Source: Novosphingobium arvoryzae (lineage in GTDB: Bacteria > Pseudomonadota > Alphaproteobacteria > Sphingomonadales > Sphingomonadaceae). From it: a stretch of 64,000 bases of DNA. The stretch is from NCBI RefSeq assembly GCF_014652615.1, contig NZ_BMZD01000001.1:145962-209961 (forward strand). The letters run 5' to 3'. The notes under the pieces were generated by a model. The model searched no databases and was not told the origin of the DNA. It saw only the letters and a program-made list of their open reading frames with translations. The position numbers and the translations under genes were made by a program. This document shows, piece after piece, positions 34,565-43,838 of the stretch. Every line of letters starts with the position of its first letter. Positions within the stretch are counted from its first letter, which is position 1.

Positions 34565-36142
34565 ATGGAAGAATTCGACGTCATCGTGATCGGCGGTGGC
34601 AGTGCGGGCAGCGCGGTCGCCGGACGGCTGGCCGAGGATGGCCGTCGCCGGGTCTGTCTGCTTGAGGCGGGCGGCAACAATGACAACATCCGGGTCAAGA
34701 CGCCGGGCTTCATGCCCTGGATCCCCAAGAACGCGAACTGGCGGTTCGAAACCGTCCCGCAAAAGGGGCTGAACGGGCGTCCCGGTTATCAGCCACGCGG
34801 CAAGGGGCTGGGCGGCTCCAGCGCGATCAACGCGATGCTCTATGTTCGCGGCAATGCGTTCGACTACGACCAATGGGCGGCGCTGGGTTGCACCGGCTGG
34901 AGCCATGCCGATGTCCTGCCCTATTTCAAGCGCTCCGAAAGCAACGAACGCGGGGCGGACGCCTACCACGGCGGTGATGGCCCGCTGTCGGTTTCAGACC
35001 AGCACTGGTCGAACCCCGGCAGCAATGCCTTCGTTGCCAGCGCCAGCGCGCTGCAATTGCCGCGCAACGATGATTTCAACGGCGCGCAGCAAGACGGCTT
35101 CGGCGTCTATCAGGTCACCCAGAAAGGCGGGGAACGCTGGACTGCGGCCCGCGCCTACCTCACCCCCCGCCCGAACCTGGCGATCCGCACCGGCGCGCTG
35201 GTGGAGCGCCTGGTGATCGAACAGGGCCGGGTCGTGGGCGTTGCGGCGCGGTTTGGCGGACGGTCGGAAGTGCTGCGCGCACGCGGCGGGGTGGTTCTCT
35301 CCGCCGGGGCGTTTGGCAGCCCGCAGATCCTGATGCTTTCCGGCATCGGCCCGGCCGGGCATCTGGCCGAGCTGGGCATTCCGGTGGCGGCGCACCGCGA
35401 AGCGGTTGGCGCCGACCTGCAGGACCACATCGACTACGTGTCGAGCTGGCAGACGGAATCGAAGGATTTCATCGGCGACAGCCTGGCAGGTGCCTGGAAG
35501 ATGCTGAAGGCCATCGTCCAGCACCGGATGGACCGCACCGGCATGATGACGACCCCGTTTGCCGAAGCGGGCGGCTTCTGGCGCTCCGCCCCTGATCTGC
35601 CCGCGCCGGACATCCAGTTCCATTTCGTGCCCGCGATGCTGGAAGATCATGGCCGCACTTCGGTGCACGGGCACGGTTTTTCCTGCCATGCCTGCGTCCT
35701 GCGCCCGGAAAGCCGGGGCACCGTGCGGCTGGCCAGCAGCGATCCGGCGGCGCCGCCGGCGATCGATCCGAACTTCCTCGACGATCCGCGCGACATCGCC
35801 ACGCTGCGCCGGGGCGTGCGGATGATGCACCGCATCGTCGAAGCGCCGCCGATCAGCAACTATGGGCCAAGGGACCGCTATCCCGTCGACCTGAACGACG
35901 ACGCTGCGCTGGATCATCTGATCCGCAGCCGCGCTGACACGGTCTATCACCCGGTCGGCACCTGCCGGATGGGCGGGGACGAGGACAGCGTAGTCGACCC
36001 GACGCTCAAGGCGCGGGGCGTGGACGGGCTGTGGATCGCCGATGCCTCGATCATGCCGCGGCTGGTGTCGGGCAATACGAATGCCCCGTCGATCATGATC
36101 GGTGAACGCGCGGCCGACTTCGTCAAGGCGGCGCTGGCTTAG
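34565..36142 (+). CDS. GMC-family FAD oxidoreductase (choline-dehydrogenase-like)
   Basis: A 525-aa flavoprotein alcohol dehydrogenase. FAD-binding Rossmann motif '[18 protein letters not shown]' (about residues 7-24), '[18 protein letters not shown]', and the C-terminal GMC signature '[17 protein letters not shown]' and '[15 protein letters not shown]'. The catalytic His-Asn type C-terminus is intact. The substrate could be choline, an aliphatic alcohol or a sugar; no betaine genes lie alongside. GGAG lies seven bases before the ATG. Confidence 0.94.
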   Translation: MEEFDVIVIGGGSAGSAVAGRLAEDGRRRVCLLEAGGNNDNIRVKTPGFMPWIPKNANWRFETVPQKGLNGRPGYQPRGKGLGGSSAINAMLYVRGNAFDYDQWAALGCTGWSHADVLPYFKRSESNERGADAYHGGDGPLSVSDQHWSNPGSNAFVASASALQLPRNDDFNGAQQDGFGVYQVTQKGGERWTAARAYLTPRPNLAIRTGALVERLVIEQGRVVGVAARFGGRSEVLRARGGVVLSAGAFGSPQILMLSGIGPAGHLAELGIPVAAHREAVGADLQDHIDYVSSWQTESKDFIGDSLAGAWKMLKAIVQHRMDRTGMMTTPFAEAGGFWRSAPDLPAPDIQFHFVPAMLEDHGRTSVHGHGFSCHACVLRPESRGTVRLASSDPAAPPAIDPNFLDDPRDIATLRRGVRMMHRIVEAPPISNYGPRDRYPVDLNDDAALDHLIRSRADTVYHPVGTCRMGGDEDSVVDPTLKARGVDGLWIADASIMPRLVSGNTNAPSIMIGERAADFVKAALA

Positions 36143-36191
36143 ACCTCTCGGCCCCTCCGGCGGCGCGGCATCCGCGCTGCCGGGCGCATGC

Positions 36192-36974
36192 TCAGTGCTG
36201 GCAGGCCAGCGCCTCGATCACGTCCTCCAGCCGGGCCGGATCGCCCAGCGCCAGCACGCGGCCATCGCTGGCGGCGTGGAGCGGATCGCCGTTCCAGTCG
36301 CACATCGTCCCGCCCGCGCCTTCGACGATGGGGATCAGCGCGGCATAGTCGTGCAGCTTCAGGTTGGCCTCGCACACCAGGTCGAGATGGCCGGATGCCA
36401 GCATGGCATAATTGTAGCAGTCGCCGCCCATCACCATCCGCTTGTGATCGGTCTTCGCCGCCAGCCCCATGAAGTGTTCGCCGTCATGATCGTCGAAATA
36501 GTGCGGGCCGGTGGTGGCCAGCGTGGCGTCGGCCAGCGCGGCACAGGCGCGGGTGCGCACCGGCTTGCCGTTCAGCGTGGTCGGCTTGCCAGTCACGCCG
36601 ACCCAGCGTTCATCCAGAATCGCCTGATCGATCACGCCCAGCACCGGCCAGCCATCGACGACCAGCGCGATCAGCGTGCCGAACAGCGGCCGCCCGGCCA
36701 GGAACCCGGCCGTGCCATCAATCGGATCGAGCACCCAGGTCCGTCCCGACTTGCCATTGGTCGCCCCGAATTCCTCGCCATGCACCGCATCGTCCGGCAC
36801 GTCCGCCGCCAGGATCGCGCGCATCGCTTCCTCGGCGGCCTGGTCGGCCAGCGTGACCGGCGTGGCATCGCCCTTGCGCTCTGGCGTCAGCCCGCTGCGG
36901 AAATGAGGCCGGATGGCCGCGCGCGCGGCATCGGCCAGGCGGTGGGCAAGGGCGATGTCGGCCGTCAGGTTCAT
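36192..36974 (-). CDS. hisN: HisN-type histidinol-phosphatase (inositol monophosphatase fold)
   Basis: A 260-aa metal-dependent phosphatase. Metal ligands: 'GEEFG' (about 67-71), 'WVLDPIDGTAGFLAG' (81-95) and the C-terminal 'KLHDYAALIPIVEGAGG' with the last Asp. Alphaproteobacterial relatives include histidinol-phosphate phosphatase HisN and general inositol monophosphatases; closest fit is HisN, inferred. It overlaps the prs stop (ATGA) and is thus cotranslated with PRPP synthase, the supplier of the histidine precursor, which favours HisN. Confidence 0.85.
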   Translation of the reverse strand: MNLTADIALAHRLADAARAAIRPHFRSGLTPERKGDATPVTLADQAAEEAMRAILAADVPDDAVHGEEFGATNGKSGRTWVLDPIDGTAGFLAGRPLFGTLIALVVDGWPVLGVIDQAILDERWVGVTGKPTTLNGKPVRTRACAALADATLATTGPHYFDDHDGEHFMGLAAKTDHKRMVMGGDCYNYAMLASGHLDLVCEANLKLHDYAALIPIVEGAGGTMCDWNGDPLHAASDGRVLALGDPARLEDVIEALACQH

Positions 36975-37909
36975 CAGTCGAACAGGCTCGACACCGAGCT
37001 TTCATCGGCGATGCGGCGGATGGCTTCACCGATCAGCGGGGCGATCGACAGCACCCGGATGCGGTCGGATTGCTGGGTGGCCTCGGTCGGCTGGATGGTG
37101 TCGGTGATCACCAGTTCCTTCAGCGCGGACTTGTTCACGCGCTCCACCGCGCTGCCCGACAGGACCCCGTGGCTGAGATAGGCGGTGACACTGGCCGCGC
37201 CGGCATCCATCAGCGCCTGGGCCGCGTTGCACAGCGTGCCGCCCGAATCGATGATGTCGTCGATCAGGATGCAGGCGCGCCCTTCGACGTCGCCGATGAT
37301 GTTCATCACTTCGGACTGACCCGGCTTGTCGCGGCGCTTGTCGACGATCGACAGCGGCGCGTTGTCGAGCCGCTTGGCCAGCGCGCGGGCGCGGACCACG
37401 CCGCCGACGTCGGGCGAAACCACCATCAGCGGCTGCGCGCCATACCGGGCCTGCACGTCCGCAGCCATTACCGGCGCAGCGAACAGGTTGTCAGTCGGGA
37501 TATCGAAGAAGCCCTGGATCTGCCCGGCGTGCAGATCCACCGCCAGCACGCGGTCGGCCCCGGCAGTGGTGATCAGGTTGGCGACCAGCTTGGCCGAAAT
37601 CGGCGTGCGCGGGCCCGGCTTGCGGTCCTGCCGGGCATAGCCGAAATAGGGGATGACCGCCGTGATCCGCTTGGCCGACGCGCGGCGCAGCGCGTCGATG
37701 CAAATCAGCAGCTCCATCAGGTTGTCGTTGGTGGGATGGCTGGTCGACTGGACGACGAATACGTCCTCGCCGCGCACGTTCTCGTGGATCTCGACAAAGA
37801 CCTCGTCGTCCGCGAAGCGGCGCACGCTGGCGTCGGTCAGCGGCAGTTCGAGATAGGCGGCGATGGCCCGTGCCAGAGGCAGATTGCTGTTGCCGGCCAT
37901 GATCTTCAT
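36974..37909 (-). CDS. prs: Prs, ribose-phosphate pyrophosphokinase
   Basis: A 311-aa enzyme making PRPP from ribose 5-phosphate and ATP, needed for purines, pyrimidines, His, Trp and NAD. '[20 protein letters not shown]', '[12 protein letters not shown]', '[20 protein letters not shown]', '[16 protein letters not shown]' and the PRPP loop '[16 protein letters not shown]' are all present. It is the first gene of a two-gene operon with hisN. Confidence 0.97.
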   Translation of the reverse strand: MKIMAGNSNLPLARAIAAYLELPLTDASVRRFADDEVFVEIHENVRGEDVFVVQSTSHPTNDNLMELLICIDALRRASAKRITAVIPYFGYARQDRKPGPRTPISAKLVANLITTAGADRVLAVDLHAGQIQGFFDIPTDNLFAAPVMAADVQARYGAQPLMVVSPDVGGVVRARALAKRLDNAPLSIVDKRRDKPGQSEVMNIIGDVEGRACILIDDIIDSGGTLCNAAQALMDAGAASVTAYLSHGVLSGSAVERVNKSALKELVITDTIQPTEATQQSDRIRVLSIAPLIGEAIRRIADESSVSSLFD

Positions 37910-37999
37910 TGCGCTGTCCCTTTTTACGCCACTGCTACCCGCGCCCGGCTCTAATCAAGCAGGGCGCGAATGCAATATCGCGGGACAGACTTTTTACCC

Positions 38000-38016
38000 C
38001 GCCGGCCGGGCCGGCG
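38000..38016. terminator. Hairpin after the class II FBPase gene
   Basis: A perfect inverted repeat CGCCGGCC-G-GGCCGGCG ends nine bases from the glpX stop on the minus strand. The flanking T run (TTTTT) lies on the + side, so it is not an ideal terminator for glpX; it may be a bidirectional pause or end signal. Confidence 0.4.
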
Positions 38017-38024
38017 CAGCGGGC

Positions 38025-39014
38025 TCAGCGCGGTTTGCGGTGCTCGCCCTTGACCCAGCGGACCGTGCCGGAGCTGGCGCGCATCACCACGCTTTCGGTG
38101 GTCATCACGCCGCCGCGACGCCGCTTCACCCCGTCCAGCATCGACCCGTCGGTCACGCCGGTGGCGGCAAAGATGCAGTCGCCCTTGGCCAGTTCGTCGC
38201 GGGTGTAGATCTTGTTCAGATCCTCGATCCCCCACTTGTAGGCGCGCTGGCGCTCGTCCTCGTTGCGGAACACCAGGCGGCCGTTGAACTGCCCGCCGAC
38301 GCAGCGCAGCGCGGCTGCGGCCAGCACGCCTTCCGGCGCGCCACCCTGGCCCATGTAGAGGTCGATCGTCGTGTCCGGGTTTGTCACCGCGATCACGCCC
38401 GCCACGTCGCCGTCCGGGATCAGCTGGATGCCGCAGCCGATGCTGCGCAGTTCCGCGATCAGGTCGGCATGGCGCGGGCGATCGAGCACGCAGACGATGA
38501 TTTCGTTCGGCTGGACGCCCTTGGCAGCGGCCACGGCCTGGACGTTTTCGGTCGGCGTCTTGGCCAGGCTGATGATCCCGTCGGGATAGCCGGGGCCGAC
38601 GGCCAGCTTGTCCATGTAGACGTCGGGCGCGTTGAGCAGGTTGCCTTCTTCGGCGCAGGCCAGCACGGCCAGCGCGTTCGGGCCGGCCTTGGCGGTGATG
38701 GTCGTGCCTTCCAGCGGGTCCAGCGCGATATCGATCTTCGGTCCGGTGCCCTGCGCGCCGCCGACCTTTTCCCCGATATAGAGCATCGGCGCCTCGTCGC
38801 GCTCGCCTTCGCCGATCACCACGGTGCCGTCGATCGGCAGCTCGTCGAACGCCTTGCGCATCGCCTCGACCGCGGCGGCGTCTGCCGCCTTCTCGTCGCC
38901 ACGACCGATCAGGGCCGAAGCGGCGACCGCGGCCGCTTCTGTCACGCGGACCATTTCCATCACCAGGACGCGGTCGAGGACATTGCTGGGCGGCGTGGCA
39001 GAGGTCTTGCTCAT
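38025..39014 (-). CDS. glpX: GlpX, class II fructose-1,6-bisphosphatase
   Basis: A 329-aa enzyme of gluconeogenesis (fructose 1,6-bisphosphate to fructose 6-phosphate). Metal and substrate motifs: 'DGTVVIGEGERDEAPMLYIGE' (about 62-82), 'IALDPLEGTTITA', 'YMDKLAVGPGY' and 'ATGVTDGSML'. The ATG at 39014 is chosen because it fits the usual N-terminus; an 'AAAGGAAAGA' lies about 12 bases upstream. The upstream extension of the frame is unconserved. Confidence 0.95.
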   Translation of the reverse strand: MSKTSATPPSNVLDRVLVMEMVRVTEAAAVAASALIGRGDEKAADAAAVEAMRKAFDELPIDGTVVIGEGERDEAPMLYIGEKVGGAQGTGPKIDIALDPLEGTTITAKAGPNALAVLACAEEGNLLNAPDVYMDKLAVGPGYPDGIISLAKTPTENVQAVAAAKGVQPNEIIVCVLDRPRHADLIAELRSIGCGIQLIPDGDVAGVIAVTNPDTTIDLYMGQGGAPEGVLAAAALRCVGGQFNGRLVFRNEDERQRAYKWGIEDLNKIYTRDELAKGDCIFAATGVTDGSMLDGVKRRRGGVMTTESVVMRASSGTVRWVKGEHRKPR

Positions 39015-39188
39015 GATGATGCGGCTCTTTCCTTTGAATACGTATGTTCGGCAGCGCTTAGACAGCGGCGGCCGGAATGTCGAGTGCGGTCCCGATACAG
39101 GCAGTGGTTCAGCGGCGATTAACGGCGCTGCGGGCTTGTGGCGGTTGTTTCGAGGGCGGGGTGGGCAGTGCGCTATCAGGGTCTGATC

Positions 39189-39620
39189 ATGATCGCCGCG
39201 CTGGCCCTGATGGTTCCGGCAGCCGCCGGGGCGCAGGCCGCCGCACCCGATCCCGTGGACCAGCGGGTGGCCGAACTTCTGGAAACCGCCCGCGCCGCTT
39301 ATGGGGTGCGCGATCCGCGCGACCGCTGCCGACGTTCGGCCGAGGGCGAGATCGTGGTCTGCATCGACCGGGGGGAGGACCTGCGCGTTCCCTCCACGGC
39401 GGAATCCGATCCTGATTCGCGTGAGGCACGGCACGCCCGTGACGCCGACGTGATGCGCGCGCCGCAGCTCGATCGCGGCTCGTGCAAGGGCCAGCCCGGT
39501 TGCGTCACCGGTGGCTGGGCGCCGCCGCCGATCTATGAAGTGGACGTCAGCCAGTTGCCGCAGGCGCCCGAAGGCTCCGATGCGGACCGGATCGCCAGGG
39601 GCGAACTGCCCGCGCCGTAG
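39189..39620 (+). CDS. Exported protein of unknown function (sphingomonad type)
   Basis: A 143-aa protein with a signal peptide ('ALALMVPAAAGAQA') and a mature part rich in Asp, Arg and Pro with four Cys ('DRCRRSAEGEIVVCIDR', 'GSCKGQPGCVTG'). The pattern of paired Cys recurs in sphingomonad exported proteins. The ATG at 39189 is chosen for its signal peptide; a GTG-started frame 17 codons longer is possible. Its stop is two bases from the convergent hom stop. No function assigned. Confidence 0.72.
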   Translation: MIAALALMVPAAAGAQAAAPDPVDQRVAELLETARAAYGVRDPRDRCRRSAEGEIVVCIDRGEDLRVPSTAESDPDSREARHARDADVMRAPQLDRGSCKGQPGCVTGGWAPPPIYEVDVSQLPQAPEGSDADRIARGELPAP

Positions 39621-39622
39621 GT

Positions 39623-40930
39623 TCAGTTGCCCAGCAGGTGCATCACAAGCGGCGGCTCGGTCAGGCTGTCGGACCCGTCAAGCAGGCGAATCGCCTCGGT
39701 CACGGCGCTTTCCGGGCCTTCGTGGGTGACCATCGAAACCATCACGGCCCCGGCATCGCCCGCGCGGCCCTTCTGGATCAGGCTTTCGATCGAAACGCCC
39801 GCATCGCGCAGCGCCGCGGTGATTTCGGCCAGTACGCCCGGCCGGTCGGCGACCATGAAGCGGATGTAGGAACGGCCCAGCCGGTGCCCGGTTTCGGCGC
39901 GCGGCATGGCTTCCAGTTCCGCCACCGGGACCGAGAACGGCGCGCCGATCTCACCCCGGGCCAGATCGATCAGGTCGGCCACGACGGCGCTGGCGGTGGG
40001 GCCGTCGCCCGCACCCGCGCCCTGGAACAGCAGTCGGCCAGAGAAATTGCCCTCGGCCACCACGGCATTGGTCGCGCCATCGACGTGCGCCAGCGGATGA
40101 TCGAACGGCACCAGATGCGGCTGGACGCGCTGGAACAGGCGGTTGGTACCATCGACCGTTTCGGTATCGGCCATGCCAATCAGGCGGATGACATAGCCCA
40201 GTGCGTCGGCCTGGGCGATGTCGGCAGCGCGCAGGCGGGTGATCCCGGCGGTATCGACGGAACCGAAATCGACCTGCGAGCCAAACGAGATCGCGGCCAG
40301 GATCGACAGCTTGTGCGCGGCGTCCGTCCCTTCGATGTCAAAGGCGGGATCGGCCTCGGCATAGCCCTTGGCCTGTGCTTCGGCCAGGACGTCGCCGAAA
40401 TCGCGACCGGTGTCCTCCATCGTGGAGAGGATGAAATTGCAGGTCCCGTTGAGGATGCCATAGACCCGCTCGATCTCGTTCGCCGCGGCGCCTTCGCGCA
40501 GGCCCTTGATCACCGGAATCCCGCCCGCCACGGCCGCTTCGAACTTCAGGCCGACTTTCGCCGCCTCGGCTTTCGCGGCCAGTTCCAGGCCGTGATGCGC
40601 GATCATCGCCTTGTTGGCGGTGACCAGCGACTTGCCTGCTTCGAACGTGGTGCGCGCCAGCGCCAGCGCCGGGCCGTCCGAGCCGCCGACCAGTTCGACC
40701 ACTACGTCCACGTCATCGCGCTCGCCCAGGATGACCATGTCATCGACCCAGGCATAGCGGGACAGGTCCACGCCCCGGTCCTTGTTGCGGTCGCGCGCAC
40801 TGACGGCGGTAATCTGGAGCGGACGGCCCGCGCGGCGCGCGATCAGCGCGGCGTTGGCTTCGACCAGGCGGATCACGCCGGCCCCGACGGTTCCCAGTCC
40901 TGCAAGTGCGATACGTAGCGGTTCGGCCAT
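39623..40930 (-). CDS. hom: Homoserine dehydrogenase
   Basis: A 435-aa enzyme that reduces aspartate semialdehyde to homoserine, at the branch leading to Met and Thr. N-terminal NAD(P) fold 'ALAGLGTVGAGVIRL' (residues 9-23), 'AVAGGIPVIKGLREG', 'GILNGTCNFILS', 'DIEGTDAAHKLSILA' and a C-terminal ACT domain (about 355-430, 'VADRPGVLAEITAALRDAGVSIESLIQKG') likely used for feedback control. Normal length. It stands alone on the minus strand. Confidence 0.97.
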   Translation of the reverse strand: MAEPLRIALAGLGTVGAGVIRLVEANAALIARRAGRPLQITAVSARDRNKDRGVDLSRYAWVDDMVILGERDDVDVVVELVGGSDGPALALARTTFEAGKSLVTANKAMIAHHGLELAAKAEAAKVGLKFEAAVAGGIPVIKGLREGAAANEIERVYGILNGTCNFILSTMEDTGRDFGDVLAEAQAKGYAEADPAFDIEGTDAAHKLSILAAISFGSQVDFGSVDTAGITRLRAADIAQADALGYVIRLIGMADTETVDGTNRLFQRVQPHLVPFDHPLAHVDGATNAVVAEGNFSGRLLFQGAGAGDGPTASAVVADLIDLARGEIGAPFSVPVAELEAMPRAETGHRLGRSYIRFMVADRPGVLAEITAALRDAGVSIESLIQKGRAGDAGAVMVSMVTHEGPESAVTEAIRLLDGSDSLTEPPLVMHLLGN

Positions 40931-41032
40931 GGTGCCCCTCCTGATGCTGGCGCGCCCATGCCAATCCCCGGCCCGCTTGGAAAGCCAGTTGTGCTTGGGC
41001 GGCTGCTATTTCCGGTTGTTGGTCGCTGCCGG

Positions 41033-41884
41033 TCAGCCGCGGGTGCGCGGGCATGGCCCCAGCCGGGCCAGCAATGCGCGGTAGTCTGCCGCGGCGGTGG
41101 CGCGATCACCCGCCGTGCCGGAAATGTTGGCGCCAGCGGGCAGCGCGGGCGGGAGGAAACAGGCCAGCCGGTACCAGGCGAGCGAATCGGTTGGCGGGAC
41201 GCCGTGGCTTGATCCGACGAGTTCGGAGAACGAGACGCTGATTTTCGGCAACTGGCCCGCAGTACGGACAACCGTCACGGCCGCCGGGTCGCCGCTGGCG
41301 GTCGACAGGAACAGCTGCGTTTCCCCTTCGCCTGCCAGGGTACCCGGCACGTGGATCGCCTCGCGCACGCCGGTGATCCGCTGTGGCGCGCCGGGGGTCA
41401 GCAATTCGCCCAGCACTCCGCGCAGGCGGGCGTCGAGCGCCGTATCCCACGTCAGCAGGGCATCCGGCGCGACGAGCTGCAGCTCGCCCGGCCGCCCGGC
41501 CACGGGCCGCGCAAAGATCACCACGCTCTTCTTCTTGATTGCCGGCGGCTTGCCCTTCGCATCCAGCGGAAGGTCGGCCAGAAAGCGGACCTGATCGCCC
41601 ATCAGGCCCCCGCCACTGACCAGCGCCTCGATCCGGCTCTCGATATAGAATCGGCCCCGGCCAGCCCCCAGCCCGGGCGCGCGCGCGGCCTCGACCTGCA
41701 CCAGCTTGCGCGGCTGGACCCGGATCACCAGCGGCGCGCCATCCGCCAGATCGGCCAGGTCGGCATATGTGTGGGTTGGCCGGGCGGGGACGACGGGCTG
41801 CGAATCGGCCGGTGCGGGCATGATTGCCGCCAGCGATGCTGCCATTGTGAGAATCGGGGCAAAAGTTCTGGTCAGCGCGGGCAT
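41033..41884 (-). CDS. Exported protein of unknown function
   Basis: A 283-aa protein with a signal peptide ('FAPILTMAASLAAIMPAPADS') and a mature beta-rich part. Features: 'DLADLADGAPLVIRVQPRKLVQVE', 'FYIESRIEALVSGGG', 'AIKKKSVVIFARPVAGRPGELQLVAPDALL'. Not recognised as a named family, but similar single-copy proteins occur in Sphingomonadales. The ATG at 41884 is chosen because it places the signal peptide at the N-terminus; the frame is open 30 codons further upstream. Confidence 0.72.
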   Translation of the reverse strand: MPALTRTFAPILTMAASLAAIMPAPADSQPVVPARPTHTYADLADLADGAPLVIRVQPRKLVQVEAARAPGLGAGRGRFYIESRIEALVSGGGLMGDQVRFLADLPLDAKGKPPAIKKKSVVIFARPVAGRPGELQLVAPDALLTWDTALDARLRGVLGELLTPGAPQRITGVREAIHVPGTLAGEGETQLFLSTASGDPAAVTVVRTAGQLPKISVSFSELVGSSHGVPPTDSLAWYRLACFLPPALPAGANISGTAGDRATAAADYRALLARLGPCPRTRG

Positions 41885-42220
41885 CTTGGGTGATTTTCCA
41901 CTTTTCGACGGGGGATTCGCACGCCATGAAGCGCGGGTTTCCCGAGGCCTTGGCATGGAATGAGACATTAACACACTTGAATCGACCGTTAATGGATAAA
42001 GCGTTGCGTGGTTGCCGCAGCGCGGTTAAAGCACACGGAAAACCGGGCTTATAAACAAAAATGCCCGCGATCTGGCCAAGTCGGCGTCGGGCGCCGGCGC
42101 GGTTTCCCGGATTGATCCGCAGGGTGGAAGTTAAGTTTTTAAGCGGTCGGTTCCGTCAGCGGGGCCGGGCGTTAGGTCCGGGTTTCGGCCCGGGGGGACT
42201 GTTAGGAGTGATCCGTCTGA
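41885..42220. promoter_or_regulatory. Divergent regulatory region before tonB-exbBD
   Basis: These 336 bases between two divergent genes hold no convincing gene. An inverted repeat CATTAAC-N15-GTTAATG (41966-41994) lies nearer the exported-protein gene. AT-rich blocks (ATGGATAAAGCG, TTATAAACAAAAATG, AGTTAAGTTTTTAAG) follow toward tonB. A TAGGAG lies about 12 bases before the tonB ATG. Iron control (Fur/RirA/Irr-like) of this operon would be expected in general; I do not see a clear Fur box. Confidence 0.45.
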
Positions 42221-42877
42221 ATGGCTTACGCTGACCAGGAGATGAGCGGTAACAAGGTTACCGCGTTTGTCATCGTTGCCTTGATCCACGTCGTTGTCGG
42301 CTATGCGCTGGTAACGGGGCTTGCCTATGAAGGGCTGCGCCAGGTGGTGAAAAAGGTGACGACCGTCGACATTAAGAAGGAAGAGCCGAAGAAGGAGGAG
42401 CCGCCGCCACCGCCCAAGCAGCAGGCAGCGCCTCCCCCGATCGTGGCTCCGCCGCCGAAGATCAATGTGAGCGTGGCTCCGCCCCCGGTGCAGACCGTGG
42501 TGACTCCGCCGCCGGTAGCCCCGGTCGTGCCGGTGCTCGCCCCGCCCGCTCCGGTTGCGCCGCCGCCGCCGCGGGTCCAGCCGAAGCAGGCTACGCCGAA
42601 GGGCAACCCCGGTAACTGGGCGACGACCAACGACTACCCGACCCGCGCGCTGCGCGAGGAACGCGAAGGCACTACCAGCTTCCGCGTGACGGTGGGCCCG
42701 GATGGCCGTGTCACCAGCTGCGAAATCACCGGTTCCAGCGGGAGCGACGATCTCGACGCCGCCACCTGCTCGAACGTGACGCGTCGCGCGCGGTTCAACC
42801 CCGCAACCGATGGCGATGGCAACCCGACCACGGGTAGCTACTCGAACCGCGTCCGCTGGGTGATTCCGAAGGATTGA
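42221..42877 (+). CDS. tonB: TonB, energy transducer protein
   Basis: A 218-aa TonB. Cytoplasmic tail, one transmembrane helix (about residues 14-36, 'VTAFVIVALIHVVVGYALVTGLA', with the conserved His), a Lys/Glu/Pro-rich periplasmic spacer (about 50-125), and a C-terminal TonB domain ('GTTSFRVTVGPDGRVTSCEITGSSGSDDLDAATC ... ARFNPATDGDGNP'). It links proton flow through ExbB-ExbD to outer-membrane receptors such as the large one at 11436. It opens a tonB-exbB-exbD-exbD operon. Confidence 0.95.
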   Translation: MAYADQEMSGNKVTAFVIVALIHVVVGYALVTGLAYEGLRQVVKKVTTVDIKKEEPKKEEPPPPPKQQAAPPPIVAPPPKINVSVAPPPVQTVVTPPPVAPVVPVLAPPAPVAPPPPRVQPKQATPKGNPGNWATTNDYPTRALREEREGTTSFRVTVGPDGRVTSCEITGSSGSDDLDAATCSNVTRRARFNPATDGDGNPTTGSYSNRVRWVIPKD

Positions 42878-42949
42878 TTTCACATTGACCGCTCGGCTGG
42901 CTGAGCCGGGTTTTTCCAGACACTTATTCTTCTCTGAGAGGACTATCGC

Positions 42950-43717
42950 ATGTTTATCGTTGATCTTCTGGCCGCTGCTGCTGATGCCGGCGCTGCTCCG
43001 CAGAACAAGTTCGGCTTCAAGGAAGCCCTCGAACAGGGCGGTTTCATCGCCTATGCCACCGTCGTCATCCTGGGCGGCATGTCGTTCGGTTCGTTCTTCA
43101 TCCTGTTCACCAAGTGGCTGGAACAGTCGAAGATCCTGCGTCAGTACAACGAACTCAAGGCTTCCTTCTGGAAGGCTCCCGACCTGAAGTCGGGCGCTGC
43201 CAAGCTCGACAAGAACAGCGCCTGGCGCCAGCTGGTCGACGACGGCCTGAAGGCTGAAGAAGCCCACGGCAAGATGACCGACGCCCTGGAAGCCCATGAC
43301 TGGCTGCACGGTTCGCTCGCTCGTTCGGAAGCCAGCATCAACTCGCGTCTGGCTTCGGGCCTGCCGTTCCTCGCCACCGTCGGTGCGACCTCGCCGTTCA
43401 TCGGTCTGTTCGGTACCGTGGTCGGCATCTATCGCGCGCTGATTGCCATCGGCATCGCCGGTTCGGCCTCGATCGACAAGGTCGCGGGTCCGGTCGGTGA
43501 AGCTCTGATCATGACCGCGCTGGGTCTGCTCGTCGCCGTTCCGGCCGTGCTTGCCTACAACTACCTGCAGGCTCGCAACAAGCGCATCGCCGAACTGCTG
43601 TCGGGCTTCTCGACCGACGTGCTGGCGAACATCAACTCGAAGGGTGCGGTCAAGCCGGCCGTGACCGCCGCTCCGGCTGCGGCTGCCAAGCCTGCTGCTC
43701 CGGCTGCCAAGGCCTGA
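42950..43717 (+). CDS. exbB: ExbB, MotA/TolQ/ExbB proton channel subunit
   Basis: A 255-aa inner-membrane protein forming the pentameric channel of the Ton system. Three transmembrane segments: one near residue 30-50 ('FIAYATVVILGGMSFGSFFILF'), and a pair at about 145-170 and 180-205 including 'GLPFLATVGATSPFIGLFGTVVGIYRAL' and 'GEALIMTALGLLVAVPAVLAYNYL', the ExbB/TolQ signature. A long cytoplasmic loop lies between. A poly-Ala/Pro/Lys tail follows. Codon use is of a highly expressed gene. A perfect hairpin directly follows its stop. Confidence 0.96.
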   Translation: MFIVDLLAAAADAGAAPQNKFGFKEALEQGGFIAYATVVILGGMSFGSFFILFTKWLEQSKILRQYNELKASFWKAPDLKSGAAKLDKNSAWRQLVDDGLKAEEAHGKMTDALEAHDWLHGSLARSEASINSRLASGLPFLATVGATSPFIGLFGTVVGIYRALIAIGIAGSASIDKVAGPVGEALIMTALGLLVAVPAVLAYNYLQARNKRIAELLSGFSTDVLANINSKGAVKPAVTAAPAAAAKPAAPAAKA

Positions 43718-43723
43718 AGTCGC

Positions 43724-43741
43724 CAACCCGGCGCCGGGTTG
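43724..43741 (+). promoter_or_regulatory. Palindromic hairpin between exbB and exbD
   Basis: CAACCCGGC-GCCGGGTTG is a perfect 18-base palindrome starting six bases after the exbB stop, with a second imperfect palindrome (CCGTGG...CCACGG, about 43776-43807) before exbD. There is no T tract, so it is not a simple terminator. In an operon it may stabilise the upstream message or reduce read-through, lowering ExbD relative to ExbB. This is inference. Confidence 0.5.
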
Positions 43742-43838
43742 GGGTGATCCCCGCCCGGCGGCGGTTCCAACCGGTCCGTGGCCACCGATCGACCGATCGG
43801 CCCACGGGCGGGGGAAACGTTAGAATAGGATGTAACAC

